A stretch of 64,000 bases of DNA from Thuidium tamariscinum. Taxonomy: Eukaryota; Streptophyta; Bryopsida; Hypnales; Thuidiaceae. Positions 11,413 through 21,707 of this stretch are shown here, piece after piece. The notes under the pieces were generated by a model. The model saw nothing but the letters and a program-made list of their open reading frames with translations. It had not been told where the DNA came from and ran no database searches. Position 1 is the stretch's first letter. Each line of letters begins with the position of its first letter. The position numbers were made by a program, and so were the translations under genes. The stretch lies in contig OX344752.2 in NCBI GenBank assembly GCA_947034885.2, positions 30,300,386 to 30,364,385 of the forward strand. Direction: 5' to 3'.

Positions 11413-12954
11413 CAACCAAACTTATCTTATCTTAAGATTTTTGGGTGTAAAATACATGTTCTTATTCCTAAAGAAAAAAGACAAAAATTAGATTCCTATT
11501 CATTTGAAGCCATTTTCTTGGGCTATAGTGACTCGTATAGTGAAGAGACTAAGGCTTACCGTTTGATGAACATAAACACCAAAAAGATAATAATTTCTAG
11601 AAATGTCATATTCGATGAAACTCTTATTCACATTTCTAAAAGACATATGTTACAAGAAGATAATGAAACAGAGATTCTAATAGATCCTACTTTATTTAGA
11701 CCACACCCAACTCCACAAGGTCAACAACAAGATTTACCTCAAATTCAAATCTTGCCTCAGTCATCTGATCAATCAGACTTACCATTTCAACAAGGATCTT
11801 CAATAAATCAAAGTACCATCACTCCACCAAGCCCATCATTATCTACTCTATCATATCAACACAATCCATCAAATCATCATAATACAACCAGTAATACAAT
11901 TAGCAGTCTTTTAAAGTTAGATTTGGATTCAATTAGTGAATTACCTTATGAAACTGAAGTTACTTCTTCTAAATCTTCTTATGCACCTCCAAGTTCCTTG
12001 GCAAGACCTACAAGGCAAATTAAACCCACAAGAAGGTTACTCGAATCTATAGCCGGTAAAGCATCTATAAAGAAATCCAATCCACAGAAACATCAAACAA
12101 ACCTTGTACAAATTTCCTTGGATCCTCCAAAAACAATGGCAGAAGCTTTATCCAGGTCAGATTCTCATCATTGGCAAAAGGCCATTCAAGCTGAATTTGA
12201 TTCCTTAGCAAAGAATAAAACATGGATTCTTACATCTTTACCACCAAATAGAAAACCAGTCAATTCAAAATGGGTTTTTAAAATTAAAACTAAGGTTGAT
12301 GGCAATTTAGATAAATACAAGGCCCGTTTAGTGGCCCATGGTTTTACACAAATCTAAGGTGTAGATTATATGGAGACCTTTACACCTGTAGTTAAACTTA
12401 ATTCTATTAAAGTATTGCTAGCACTAGCCACTCAATACAACTTTGAAATTCATCAATTAGATGTTAAAACTGCTTTCTTATATGGATTACTTGAAGAAGA
12501 CATTTATATGTCTATACCTGAAGGTTTTTCCATTCCTTCAAACCCCAATCTTGTTTGTAAACTAATTAAGTCATTATATGGACTTAAACAGTCTTCACGT
12601 GCTTGGTATCAACGTCTGGATAACTATCTCTTACTCCATAATTTTCACAGATTAGAATCTGATGCCAGTATTTATATCCAAAAGCTAGTAGACCAAGGTT
12701 TCATAATACTCACAATTTATGTTGATGATTGTATACTAGTTAGTAATCAACTAACTCTTATTCAATCCATTAAAACTATACTACAACAAGAAATTGACAT
12801 GTCAAATGAAGGTGACTTGCATTATACTCTTGGTAATGTTATTATAAGAAATAGAGATGAAGGTTGGACCATTCTTCATCAACAAAAATATCTTACCTCT
12901 AAACTTCAAAAATACAATATGTTAAATTGTAAACTAGTTAATACACCTATGTAG
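11413..12954 (+). pseudogene. Element B integrase C-terminus and reverse transcriptase (one internal stop)
   Basis: The region continues the integrase after the insertion (FGC motif, then LGYSDSYSEETKAYRL), passes a Ser/Pro/Gln-rich linker and enters the RT at about 12120. The signatures WVFKIKTKVDG, YKARLVAHGF, HQLDVKTAFLYG and SLYGLKQSSRAWYQ are visible, and the catalytic YVDD box is at 12718-12729. One in-frame TAA at 12355-12357 falls between HGFTQ and GVDY, where family members have Glu. A second stop follows at 12952-12954. Both sides of the first stop stay in one frame for over 470 codons, so this is the best-preserved part of B. Confidence 0.88.
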
Positions 12955-13160
12955 TCTGGACTTTGTCTCAGTAAAGAAGACTCCCAATCATCTCAAGAAG
13001 ACAAACATCTATAGTCTCAAATTGTTGTCAGCCTTATACATGCCATTGTAAACACCAGACCTGACTTGTGCTTACACTATTAGTAGTTTAGCTCAATATC
13101 TCTCTAATCCAACTGAATTACATGTTCAAACACTTAAACATACATTAAGGTATATTAAAG
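12955..13160 (+). pseudogene. Element B RT-RNase H connection (frameshifted)
   Basis: After the stop at 12954, remnants of the copia connection domain can be read across frames: a NTRPDL-like stretch, then YTISSLAQYLSNPTELHVQTLKHTLRYIK ending at the MITE boundary. Several stops and frame changes occur in 200 bases. Confidence 0.65.
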
Positions 13161-13363
13161 CACTACAAGAGAAAGGGGTGTTTTAAGTAGTGTCCTAGAC
13201 ATCATGTCTTTTAAGTAATGTCTTTTAAGTAAGGTTTTAAGTAAAATTTTACTAAAAAGACAATCTTTTTAGTAAAATTTTACTTAAAACCTTACTTAAA
13301 AGACATTACTTAAAAGACATGATGTCTAGGACACTACTTAAAACACCCCTTTCTCTTGTAGTG
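13161..13363. mobile_element. CACTA-type foldback MITE with perfect 100-bp arms
   Basis: Starts CACTACAAGAGAAAGGGG and ends with its exact reverse complement. The two arms (13161-13260 and 13264-13363) appear perfectly complementary around a 3-base loop (caa). A 3-bp duplication AAG flanks it (13158-13160, 13364-13366), as expected for CACTA/EnSpm elements. It interrupts element B between RT and RNase H. No coding capacity. Confidence 0.9.
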
Positions 13364-13366
13364 AAG

Positions 13367-13564
13367 GTACCTTACCTTATGGAATCCGCTATACAAAATC
13401 TCCACAAGGAAATATTCGTCATGGATATTCTGATACAGATTGGACTGGTTGTAAAGATACTAGACTCTCCACCTCAGGCTATTGTTTTCTCCTTGCTGGT
13501 GGAGTTATATTCTGGGGTAGCAAGAAGAAACAGTCAGTCGCCCTTTCTTCTACAGAGTCAGAAT
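13367..13564 (+). pseudogene. Element B RNase H, N-terminal part
   Basis: Directly after the MITE the strand encodes the copia RNase H start: GIRYTKS, then HGYSDTDWTGCKDTRLSTSGYCF, then WGSKKKQSVALSSTESE. The aspartates and the glutamate of the RNase H site are recognisable. The frame is cut at 13564 by the next insertion and resumes at 15671. Confidence 0.85.
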
Positions 13565-15662
13565 CCCGGAGAGATTACTCACAATTTTTAGAAAACTACG
13601 TGAGTTAAAAGATAGGGTCTATTTAATTCAAAGGGGATAAATTTTATATATATGTAGAACTACTATAGGGTTCTTGAAATGTCACATATCCTATTATATA
13701 TAAATTAGGCTATGTATAAACATCATTTAATAGGAATTTTTATTAATAAATTAGTCTTTACAAATAGGGTTCATATAAAAAATTTGTAGTACAATGAGTA
13801 TAGATGTAAACAAACTTTTTTAATTGAATGATAAAACTTACACAATTTAGTAAATCTAAGGATGTTTTAAGGAGATTTGTTGTTATCATCAAATAATTCT
13901 AGCATGTACATACAAATCTTTCCTTGAGTATACCCATTATGTAATAGCATGTAAGAATCTATTGTTCCAAGACAAAAGAATTGAGCTGTAAATTTACAAT
14001 GAGGTTATACTATCGAGATTTGTGTTCACACAAAGTACCCATTAAGAAATTGGTGTAGAGTATACAACATTTGTATGGAATCTTTTCTATACTTTGACAC
14101 TACAAACTCTAGATTTGCCTCAACTACTTGAACATATATTTGTAAATGTTTAGAATCATCTTCTTTTTACTAGTGTTTTATAAACACTTTTTTATTTTTT
14201 TATTCTAAATTCAAAACCATTGTAAATGCATATGTAAAAATAAAATATATAGGGGTGAAAGCACACTACGATCGTCTTTTTCTCTTGAAATATAAATAAG
14301 TACAAACAACACAAACTATACAAACTGTACAATAGTTGGTGCGCCTTGTATCTTGGCAATTTTCCGGTACTCTGACAAAAAGATCCAAAGATGCGGGCAA
14401 CTGTCCTATAGATGTGGGCCACGAATGTATAGGATGGAATCTTGCTGCAAAAGCACCCCCAAATTACCTGGACATTGTAGGCAAATCCTGAATTAGATGA
14501 TACGTGGTGGATAACTGTTGGTCCTTCATGTACAACAGGTACGCACAGTACACTCCGTGTACGATGGGCAAACCCTAGAGGCTTAGGTTAAAAAATAGGG
14601 CAAAACATGGCAAAAATCTTCGATAGAGAAAACAAGAACAAAAATGCCATTTATAAGAAAATGAATTGTTGGCCCATATCATCAAAAAGGTCTACTTATA
14701 GATTCCAAAATGAAAAATGAAAAAAAAACTATTTATGGTCAAAATTTGGGCCTCATACTAAAATCACACATTCTCAATGATATTTTTTTATAAAACTCTC
14801 CAAATCCTAATCAAGTTCCAAGTCATTGTACCTTAACACAAGACCATTGGATTTATCTATTTGAATTGCAAAAATGAAATCCTAAACTAGACCAGAAAAG
14901 TACAACAACGCTAAAGCTGAATCTGTGACAGTACAAACATTTAATGTTTGTATACTGTACATTCAATGAATAGGTAAAAATTACTTTTTGTTATGCAATT
15001 ATCAATGTATGCAAGATATAAGACTCCGATCTATTTTTTATTTATTTTTTAAGTCACAAAAACTATAAGAAAATTGACTCCAAACTTTCATCTTGTGCAA
15101 AAATTGTGCCGTGACTACGATTTTGTACAACCGTAGTGTGCTTTCACCCATAGTCTCTATATTAAAATAGAGGTCATATTTTTGGGTTAATCTACAATGT
15201 TTTTAGAGTGTCAATTTCTCATGTTGTTCATGTTATATTACTAGCATTGGTGTTTTTCTTAATTTTAGTATCATAACTATATTTAATGTTTTTATGATGT
15301 TTATTATTCACCATATTAGGTTGTTTAGAATATGTGGCATAGAATTTAGAATATTTAAAACTATTGTTGCATTTTACATTTATATTTGTCATTTGAAATT
15401 GTATTACAATACAAGTAGTGCATATATTAAAAAAATAGTGTATATGTGAGACACTACTTTTATAGTGTGTTGTAAATGGATATGAAAAAATTAGACATAT
15501 AAATTTTGTATATAAGATAGCCTAACTATAAAAACCAAATTATTGAATTCATATGTAAAAATACAGTCATTTTAATTACTAAAATGAAGGTAAATAGCCC
15601 TATGTTAAATACCCTCTTAACTCAGGTATATGCTTAAAATTACAAGGAGTGATCTCCCCGGG
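13565..15662. mobile_element. 2.1-kb TIR DNA transposon with CCCGG ends and 8-bp target duplication
   Basis: The insert begins CCCGGAGAGATTACTC; its right end is the near-complement (read back: CCCGGGGAGATCACTC). It lies between two copies of GTCAGAAT (13557-13564 and 15663-15670), and RNase H coding is uninterrupted when it is removed. No transposase is visible. Its interior holds a second TIR element (14253-15149). The 8-bp duplication would fit hAT-like or P-like elements, but the CCCGG terminus is not one I can assign. Confidence 0.8.
14253..15149. mobile_element. 897-bp TIR element nested in the CCCGG element
   Basis: An 18-bp perfect TIR, GGGTGAAAGCACACTACG, occurs at 14253-14270 and inverted at 15132-15149. 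Each side is flanked by ATAG (14249-14252, 15150-15153), a 4-bp target duplication. No coding region. The GGGTGA terminus and 4-bp duplication match the family at 20981, 28775, 29265 and 31772, although the rest of the TIR differs. Confidence 0.75.
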
Positions 15663-15670
15663 GTCAGAAT

Positions 15671-16014
15671 ACATGGCATTAGCCAAAGCTATTGTTGAAG
15701 CAATTTGGCTAAGGAACCTACTCCAAGAACTTGGATTTCCACAATCAAATCCAACACCTCTTTATTGTGACAGTCAAAGTACTATAGCTTTGACAAATAA
15801 CCCAAAATATCATTCACAGTCCAAACACATAGATACTCAATATCATTTTACTCGTGAGCGAGTTCTCACCAAAGAAATTGACCTGAAATATATTTCTACA
15901 ACTAAAATGACTGCTGATATACTTACCAAGTCATTACCACGTGACAAACATCTTTATTGTATGAATCAATTTGGAATGTACTCTATTCCATTTCCAACTA
16001 GCAAACCCTTCTAA
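15671..16014 (+). pseudogene. Element B RNase H, C-terminal part
   Basis: The frame resumes after the insertion with YMALAKAIVEAIWLRNLL, then LYCDSQSTIALTNNPKYH (catalytic Asp), then SKHIDTQYHFTRE and TADILTKSLPRDKH. This is the standard end of a copia polyprotein, and its stop at 16012-16014 is the natural terminus. Upstream in-frame codons at 15649-15670 belong to the insertion and the target duplication. Confidence 0.88.
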
Positions 16015-17150
16015 GCTCTTATGATTCACACCCCATTCTTCTTACGTGGAAGTATTCCACAGCTTGAAACCTCTTTGAGTGGGAGAAATTACCTCTATTA
16101 CCTTCCAAAAGAATACAATGTATCAAAGAACTCTCAAGATAAACCTGACTTAGATATTTCTACAAGACAATATAGAACTCAACCATGTCAAGATTGCAAT
16201 GAAACAATAATAAATTAGCACAAGATGAACTAGCAAAACCAGAGTAAAAATCAAAAAGATACTACATCTTATTACAACCAAGAAAATCATTGATGTTTCC
16301 ATTGTACAAGACAAAATTTTGTTCTTCCATGTAATGGCAGAGTTGGGTTCTCTATTCCACAATCACAACTTGAAATCATGAATAAACAAACCCTAGCTCA
16401 ACATGTGAAGCCATCAATCCATTACAAAAGGATTTCAAATAAAGTGGGAAATAATAAATCAAACCTTAAGCAATCTAACTTCAACTCGTCAATATCACAA
16501 GAGCAACTTCTTTGTCGACCTGGTTCCTATAGAAGGAAATCATGGCACCGCAAGTCTGCTCCTATATTACAACAACCTACTCACATTATTTTTCAAATCA
16601 ACTCTCTTATTTCCTCACTCACTCAACTCTCTCACTCACTTGCCAAACAAACAAATGTAACAATGCATCATCATCAGAAGAGAGAACTTACCTAGAGATC
16701 GAAGACTGTTGCTCCACCATTCCGTTGTTCCAATACCTCGCTTCAGTTGACTCAGGTTGGAGTGCAGACAAGGCTGCAAAGGTAATCGGGGAAGGCTGGG
16801 CTTGGCAAGTGACTTGGCTGGCTGCTCCGTGGGTACCGTAGGCTCCCAACAAAAGCTCCAATAGACACGCTCTACCCCTCCTTCTTCATCCTTGCTCCAC
16901 TCCTACGTCAACTTTGCTGCAACTTATTGTTGCGCAGTTGCTTTGCTCCCATGAGCTCACACTTGACACTCATAGAAGTCACTCATTGCTCTCTCAGCCA
17001 TCTCGTACAAGCAACGGCGTCGCAGCTATGCAACAAGCAAAAGGGGAACGAAACCAAAACCCTAATGCAAGAAAAAGAAAGCTATTTGCGATGGATGTCT
17101 TGTGAACTTCATCCAAAACGACGAACTTTAACCTAGTATACTAGTGGGAT
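16015..17150 (+). other. 1.1-kb non-coding tail of element B before the 3' LTR
   Basis: Between the RNase H stop and the 3' LTR there is no recognisable domain. A polypurine-like GAGTGGGAGAAATT at 16077-16090 resembles a copia polypurine tract but lies over 1 kb before the LTR. A second candidate, AGTGGGAT, sits at 17143-17150 directly against the LTR. The part from about 16690 to 17130 is visibly richer in G+C than the rest of the element. It includes modest open frames (16542-16841, 16914-17105) that I do not recognise. Captured host DNA is possible. Confidence 0.5.
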
Positions 17151-17342
17151 TGTTAGATATATTGACATTATACAGTAAAATAGTATACTAGTTAAATAGA
17201 AAGCTACTTCCCTTGACACACAGAGAGTTGTGACTCTACAATAGACTCTTCCTGTATATAAGTGTACATAAACATTTTTATTAATATATTAAAAGATAAT
17301 ACAATTCATAATGCATCTTCTCTTATTCTCTCAAATCTAACA
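17151..17342 (+). repeat. 3' LTR of element B
   Basis: 192 bp, TGTTAGATAT to AATCTAACA. It aligns along its whole length with 2821-3025 except for a 13-bp gap. It is followed by ATGCC, the imperfect target duplicate of ATGCT at 2816-2820. Confidence 0.92.
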
Positions 17343-18128
17343 ATGCCACAATAGTAGCAAATGATAGGAGGAGAGCAATCATTGTCGGAAGAACTCTGTG
17401 GCGAAGAGCTTGAAGTTGATTGAAATCTTGACTTATTTGGTTTTAAAAAGCGTTTTGAAGAAGATTTTGAATTAATATTCGGTTTAACAAATTTGCCTTT
17501 GATATAAAAGGCACTAGATTTAGGTGCCTTAGCCTTAGATAGGTTGATTGTATTTTGTTGCAAAATATTGGAAAGTAGATTTGTAAATGCGAGATCAAGT
17601 AAACCCCCTTGGGTTGTAATAAATGTGCTCCATGATTCTAGTAACACACCAAGCAGGAGATTGACTTGTTGTGAATAGACCTGAGAAAGTGCAGCTTGAA
17701 ATGGAGGCTTCTTGAAGAGTAGACTTCCAAAGATTTTCCAAAAATGCGACGACATCATCAGTGTTGGACATCATCAAACAACACAGTTGTTTGTGCAGAT
17801 GAACTTGAGAGGCCTTATTGGACTTCTGATAAATCTGCTTAATGTGATCCCAAACTTATTTGGAAGTTTTTAGTGGGTGCAAAGCAATTAATTGATTTTC
17901 TTTGCAATGGAGAAGAATATCTTAGCGTGCTTTGGAATCTTTTAAGTGCCAAGCTGTAAGGCCTGCAATGTCCAAAGCAGTAGGCGCAGTTTCAGTACCA
18001 TCGACTACGTACCAAAGTTCAAATCAAATTAAAAGCATTTCAATCTATATATTCTAGGATGCATAATTGGAGGCAGATAAAAGTGGAATGTTGTAAGCTC
18101 GAGAAGCTATATTGCTGGTTGAAGCCAT
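17343..18128 (-). pseudogene. Element A gag (broken), with proximal half of zinc knuckle
   Basis: A minus-strand ATG at 18126-18128 begins a gag-like protein that meets stops within 20-25 codons. Later in-frame stretches (17758 down to 17343) include a basic Lys/Ser-rich tail and the Cys-Tyr-Tyr-Cys start of a zinc knuckle (about 17343-17355). The knuckle is cut by element B. The remainder continues at 2820-2581. The gag start lies 25 nt after the end of the acidic ORF at 18154-18657. Confidence 0.75.
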
Positions 18129-18153
18129 ATTACAAGATGACGATTCAGAGTTC

Positions 18154-18657
18154 TTAATGAAGAAAGGATGGCACGACAAAAGAATCCTCTTTTGCGAAAA
18201 ATTGCGGATTCATTTCATCAAATTGTGCAGGTGCATTAAGTTGTGCCAAAGAAGGTATTGAGTTGTAAAGATTTGCAAGTGCATGGGCGAGTTCGTATTG
18301 ATTATGCACTAATTCCAAGCAGTGTTGTGCATCTTCTTGGTATTCCTGCAAATTTTCTATAGGTTCGATGAGGAATTGTGAGAAACCGTGCGTTAAATCA
18401 AAAGTTGCAATAGGTCTTAGATTGAAGCCTTGCAAAAGATTTGAGATGATCACTCCATCATCGGGAGTCTCGTCATCTACTTCGCTTGGAAGATCAGAGA
18501 GGTAAGTGTCGATTGCTAGATTAAGTCTTAGTTGTTCTTCAATTTCTTCATGAGTAATAACTGTGGGCAAGAGGTCGAATACATCTGCACTGAATTGCAA
18601 TTCAACCTTAGGCATTTCCGGGAAGCACATGTTCTCCAACAGATGTGCATCGATCAA
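18154..18657 (-). CDS. Acidic pre-gag ORF of element A
   Basis: A 167-aa uninterrupted frame starts 32 nt after the primer binding site and ends 25 nt before gag. The product is acidic and rich in Leu, Asp, Glu, Asn and Gln, with no recognised domain, signal peptide or membrane segment. Its position mirrors the 106-aa acidic ORF of element B, although residue-level similarity is weak (both end in short acidic/aromatic stretches). It has stayed open although gag and pol of the same element are broken. That may be chance or may reflect a role of its own. Confidence 0.5.
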   Translation of the reverse strand: MIDAHLLENMCFPEMPKVELQFSADVFDLLPTVITHEEIEEQLRLNLAIDTYLSDLPSEVDDETPDDGVIISNLLQGFNLRPIATFDLTHGFSQFLIEPIENLQEYQEDAQHCLELVHNQYELAHALANLYNSIPSLAQLNAPAQFDEMNPQFFAKEDSFVVPSFLH

Positions 18658-18689
18658 GGCTCATTAGCCAAGGTGCATCAATGTACCAT

Positions 18690-18701
18690 GCTCCGATACC
18701 A
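18690..18701 (-). promoter_or_regulatory. Primer binding site of element A
   Basis: On the minus strand TGGTATCGGAGC directly follows the LTR terminus. It is a one-base variant of the initiator-Met primer site used by copia elements. Confidence 0.88.
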
Positions 18702-18892
18702 TGTGTGACTGAACTCAAGAAGATGAAGATGAAACCTTAAGCAAGATATATTAAATAATGATAAGTGTTCATAAGAGAGAGAGTTTATATAACTCATGAA
18801 GAGTTATGAGTAACTAGCTACTAGCTAGCTATTGGTTTACTTAACAGGTGTAATGTTAAATAAACTAATGACGTAACCTAATTACACTAACA
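18702..18892 (-). repeat. 5' LTR of element A
   Basis: On the minus strand it starts TGTTAGTGTAATTAGG and ends CAGTCACACA, 191 bp, with TG...CA ends, and abuts the primer binding site. The outer flank is TCTGG (18893-18897), the presumed target duplication. The partner LTR is outside the window. Confidence 0.85.
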
Positions 18893-19440
18893 TCTGGACC
18901 TCCTACCATAGAGTGGTAATGATGCTCATTGTCACATATCTGTGCTTCAAAGACCTGCACGCACCACATTGTCAATAATGGCTCTGTAGTTGTAATTCTC
19001 TCTCAGTGTGTCTTATTCTCACAGGTTGGAGTATGAATGCATATAGTGAAAAAGGAGGACTTCTTTCGTGGTAGCCGAGGTCATAGAAATCTCTAATGAG
19101 AAGGATTAGCCTTCTCACAAAAGCATCCTTAACCTCAGTTTGGTGGCTAATTAATCCGTGTATGAGAGCCATAATGAACGTTCTAATCTCATGCACGTAA
19201 AACTTGCATGTTGGACTCAACATCGACGTGGTGCCAGTCCTGTGCAGCTGTACTTCTGATACTCCGTATATAATACTACTAGCATTTACTGCATCACTAG
19301 TGTCATCCTCAGCACTCCTCTGGACCAACCACGTAGGCTCGGGAATGCCTAAGAACAGAAGTTGTGAACGCATTGCGCTGCTAGTGCTTTTCTATTGCTA
19401 AAAATGCCAGGATAAGTGCAAGTGGGAACACCCCTTTACT
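18893..19440. other. Stretch without a recognisable gene
   Basis: The only notable content is a 133-codon minus-strand open frame (18972-19373) with no domain I recognise and no flanking gene signals. It may be a gene or transposon fragment. Nothing else is visible. Confidence 0.35.
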
Positions 19441-19690
19441 CACCTAATGCAGTCAAAATATTTTCTAACACAGAAGGCTTGAAAGAGTCACTTCCTACAA
19501 TGAATTAACACTGAAAAGCTAAAAGTTCCTATTATGGTCACTAATCACCCCATTTGAGTTAGCTAAGACCTTGACTGTTGTGGCCAAAATCTCATTCTCT
19601 AGAAGAAAACTATAATGGACTCATTCCTAGGAGTCTGTAATGGGTAAAAAGTCCAAAATGGGCTGTTTTACCTTACTACTGTTGTGCACT
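19440..19690 (+). repeat. Dispersed repeat, copy 1 (partner at 43570-43780)
   Basis: Shared words in order with 43570-43780 include GTCACTTCCTACAAT, GGTCACTAATCAC and CCCAAATCTCAT-like stretches, then TTTTACCTTA. The orientation is the same. No coding potential. Confidence 0.6.
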
Positions 19691-19948
19691 TCTAATAGTG
19701 GTCAGTGAGGTGGTTTGTTGTGGATTATACTCATTTGTCATGCTTTTAGCACATGCGTTCTTTTGTTTGTGATGTTCTGGAATGTTATCTTCCTTCTACC
19801 ACTTCAGTTACTCTAATTTATTCTAATTTATTCTGATCTATTCTGATTTATTCTAAGTCAGTTTTTATTGCCTGGACCTGCACTTTGAGCATTTAGCTCT
19901 TTCAACAGCCTCGTGGAATTGTGTGAAAGTTGTGGCATATGAGTTCTA

Positions 19949-20221
19949 AGGTAGGTACACCCCAAAGCGCCACTTATTCATACTGAGCCTAGTTCCTACT
20001 ATTAATTAGTTCAAATTTCTATGTAGTCTTGTTGGCAAGTGAAAGCATGTTCCAACGCACCAAAGAACGCAGGATTTGGATACCGTATGCAAAAGTTATT
20101 AACAGTCAAAGTCTGTTTCTCAAAGCGCCATCTACAGTCCGTAAACATGACTGATTTCAGAAATGTATGTGCACTGTAGATGGCGCTTTTAGGAACAGGG
20201 TGCTTTTGGGTGTACCTACCT
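19949..20221. mobile_element. TA-flanked MITE, copy 1
   Basis: 273 bp with terminal inverted repeat AGGTAGGTACACCC flanked by TA on both sides, the target choice of Tc1/mariner-type elements. The interior carries a second inverted repeat GCGCCATCTACAGT / ACTGTAGATGGCGC about 50 bp apart. Near-identical to 25590-25861. Confidence 0.85.
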
Positions 20222-20980
20222 TAATTTAATTCCCGAGTGGTGTCTAATGTTGTACTGATCAAATCCAATTAGCTGTGGGGGGCATTTTTGTTGTTTTTCA
20301 GCATTTTTCATTAACCCTGGAAGGACACAGGAGGTCCCTGTGAAATTCATGATTTCTAAAACTGCGGGAATCATCAGTAATAAAATATTCAAAAAATGTC
20401 ATTTGAAGTCAAAGAACTCTAAAAGATCTCCATTTTCCACTCTTAGAACCGAAGATGAATGATTGCAATCTTGTTTTACATGCAAAAATTCCTTGTCATC
20501 CATCGGACCTCTCTGGTTCGTTGTGGCATTCTAAGGTTAAGGTGGAAATTAAAGCAATAGACCTGTGGCATGATGCACAAAATGCCATCCCAATAACTTA
20601 CATGAGGCATCGTGAAGTTCTGAACACAACCCTTTTTTTAGTTTTTGAGAAGGTGTCAAAATGGCAATCACTTAAATTTCATTGGTGAAGCATTGTATTT
20701 TCTACATACATACATTTTTGGACACATATTGTATAACCATAGGATCTTGTAGTATATTGGTTTGAAAACATGTGGAAAAAATTTCAGAAATTACAATTGT
20801 CTAGATTACAAGATATTAGTGTTTGAATTGACAACAAAAATCCTTTCTTGACTCCACAAAAAAAAATTGGGTAATTGTACTTCATAAGGTCACATTTGTA
20901 TGAGAAAATGTCACATGGAGATCACTTAGTGTATCTAAAACAAATCATGTGTGTTAAAGTAATTTTTTGACCCCCTATAT

Positions 20981-21707
20981 GGGTGATTGCAAGAAACACT
21001 TGTCCTTTTTTTTGTCCCCTTGACCTTTAGTAGGTAGTTTTTTGCTTATAACTTTTGCATCTTTTGTTCATTTGACTTGAAACTTGAAATAAAGGTGCCT
21101 ACAAAAGTTTTGCATTTTGTGTAATTTTTTCAGTATTTTCAAAATTAGTTTACTATTTTTAAGCTGCCCCCAATTGGGTGTCTACTTTGGCCATTTTGGG
21201 GGGTTTTAGTCCTATTTTTGACCCAAAAATGCAAATTTTGAGCTGAAAATTGGCATGGAAGAACCTCACCTAAAGTTACACAAGACCGCAAAGAGATTTT
21301 AAAAAAATACTATATTGTTCAACCTCCACATGTCGTCAAAGTGGCTGACTTTGCGCAAGTGTAGAGAATAGAATTTATTTTTTCCAAAGATAAAATTTGT
21401 TGGAAAAGAAAGACCTTTACTTGGAGAAAAAAAATATTTTATTTTCATTTTTTGAGTTTTTTTACTATTTTTACCAAATTAGTGAAAAAAGAGCTATTTT
21501 TATTGTATTTTTCATTGTCTATAACATTTAGAGAAAATTTTTATTAGGTCTGAATTTAAAGAGACATAATATTCTCATTTCTCTTCAAATTATCCATATT
21601 TTTTTCAATTTAAAAAAAAATTATTTCAAAGGGTCACAGGACTCACAGGACTCACTCATTTTGAGCCATTTTGAGCCAAAACCGGTAAGTGTTTCTTGCA
21701 ACGACCC
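20981..21707. mobile_element. GGGTGATTGC TIR element, copy 1
   Basis: 727 bp starting GGGTGATTGCAAGAAACAC and ending in the near-complement (...GTGTTTCTTGCAACGACCC). ATAT flanks both sides (20977-20980, 21708-21711). No ORF of note. It is close to collinear with 31772-32491. Confidence 0.8.

Larger units (their letters stand above)
2821..17342 (+). mobile_element. Ty1/copia LTR retrotransposon B, plus strand, inserted in A and itself broken by several insertions
   Basis: The element is delimited by two LTRs (2821-3025 and 17151-17342) that begin TGTTAGA and end TCTAACA. The flanking 5-mers are atgct and atgcc, a target duplication with one mismatch. A primer binding site follows the left LTR, and gag, protease, integrase, RT and RNase H segments follow in copia order. 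Total length is 14.5 kb. About 8.3 kb of that is four later insertions: 4001-6165, 7583-11407, 13161-13363 and 13565-15662. By eye the LTRs differ by about 11 substitutions in 192 aligned bases plus one 13-bp indel, so the insertion is old. Confidence 0.92.
1..18892 (-). mobile_element. Ty1/copia LTR retrotransposon A, minus strand, interrupted and incomplete at the window edge
   Basis: Read on the minus strand from 18892 leftwards, this element shows a 5' LTR, a primer binding site, a short acidic ORF, gag, protease, GAG-pre-integrase, integrase and reverse transcriptase. That order (integrase before RT) is diagnostic of Ty1/copia. The coding parts at 1-2820 and 17343-18892 belong together and are separated by element B (2821-17342). 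RNase H and the 3' LTR must lie left of position 1. Stop codons and frame breaks occur in gag and pol, so the copy is dead. Confidence 0.9.

Noticed and set aside
18972-19373. Possible host gene of 133 codons on the minus strand
   Set aside because: No recognisable domain, no neighbouring exons and no gene signals; kept only as an unexplained open frame.
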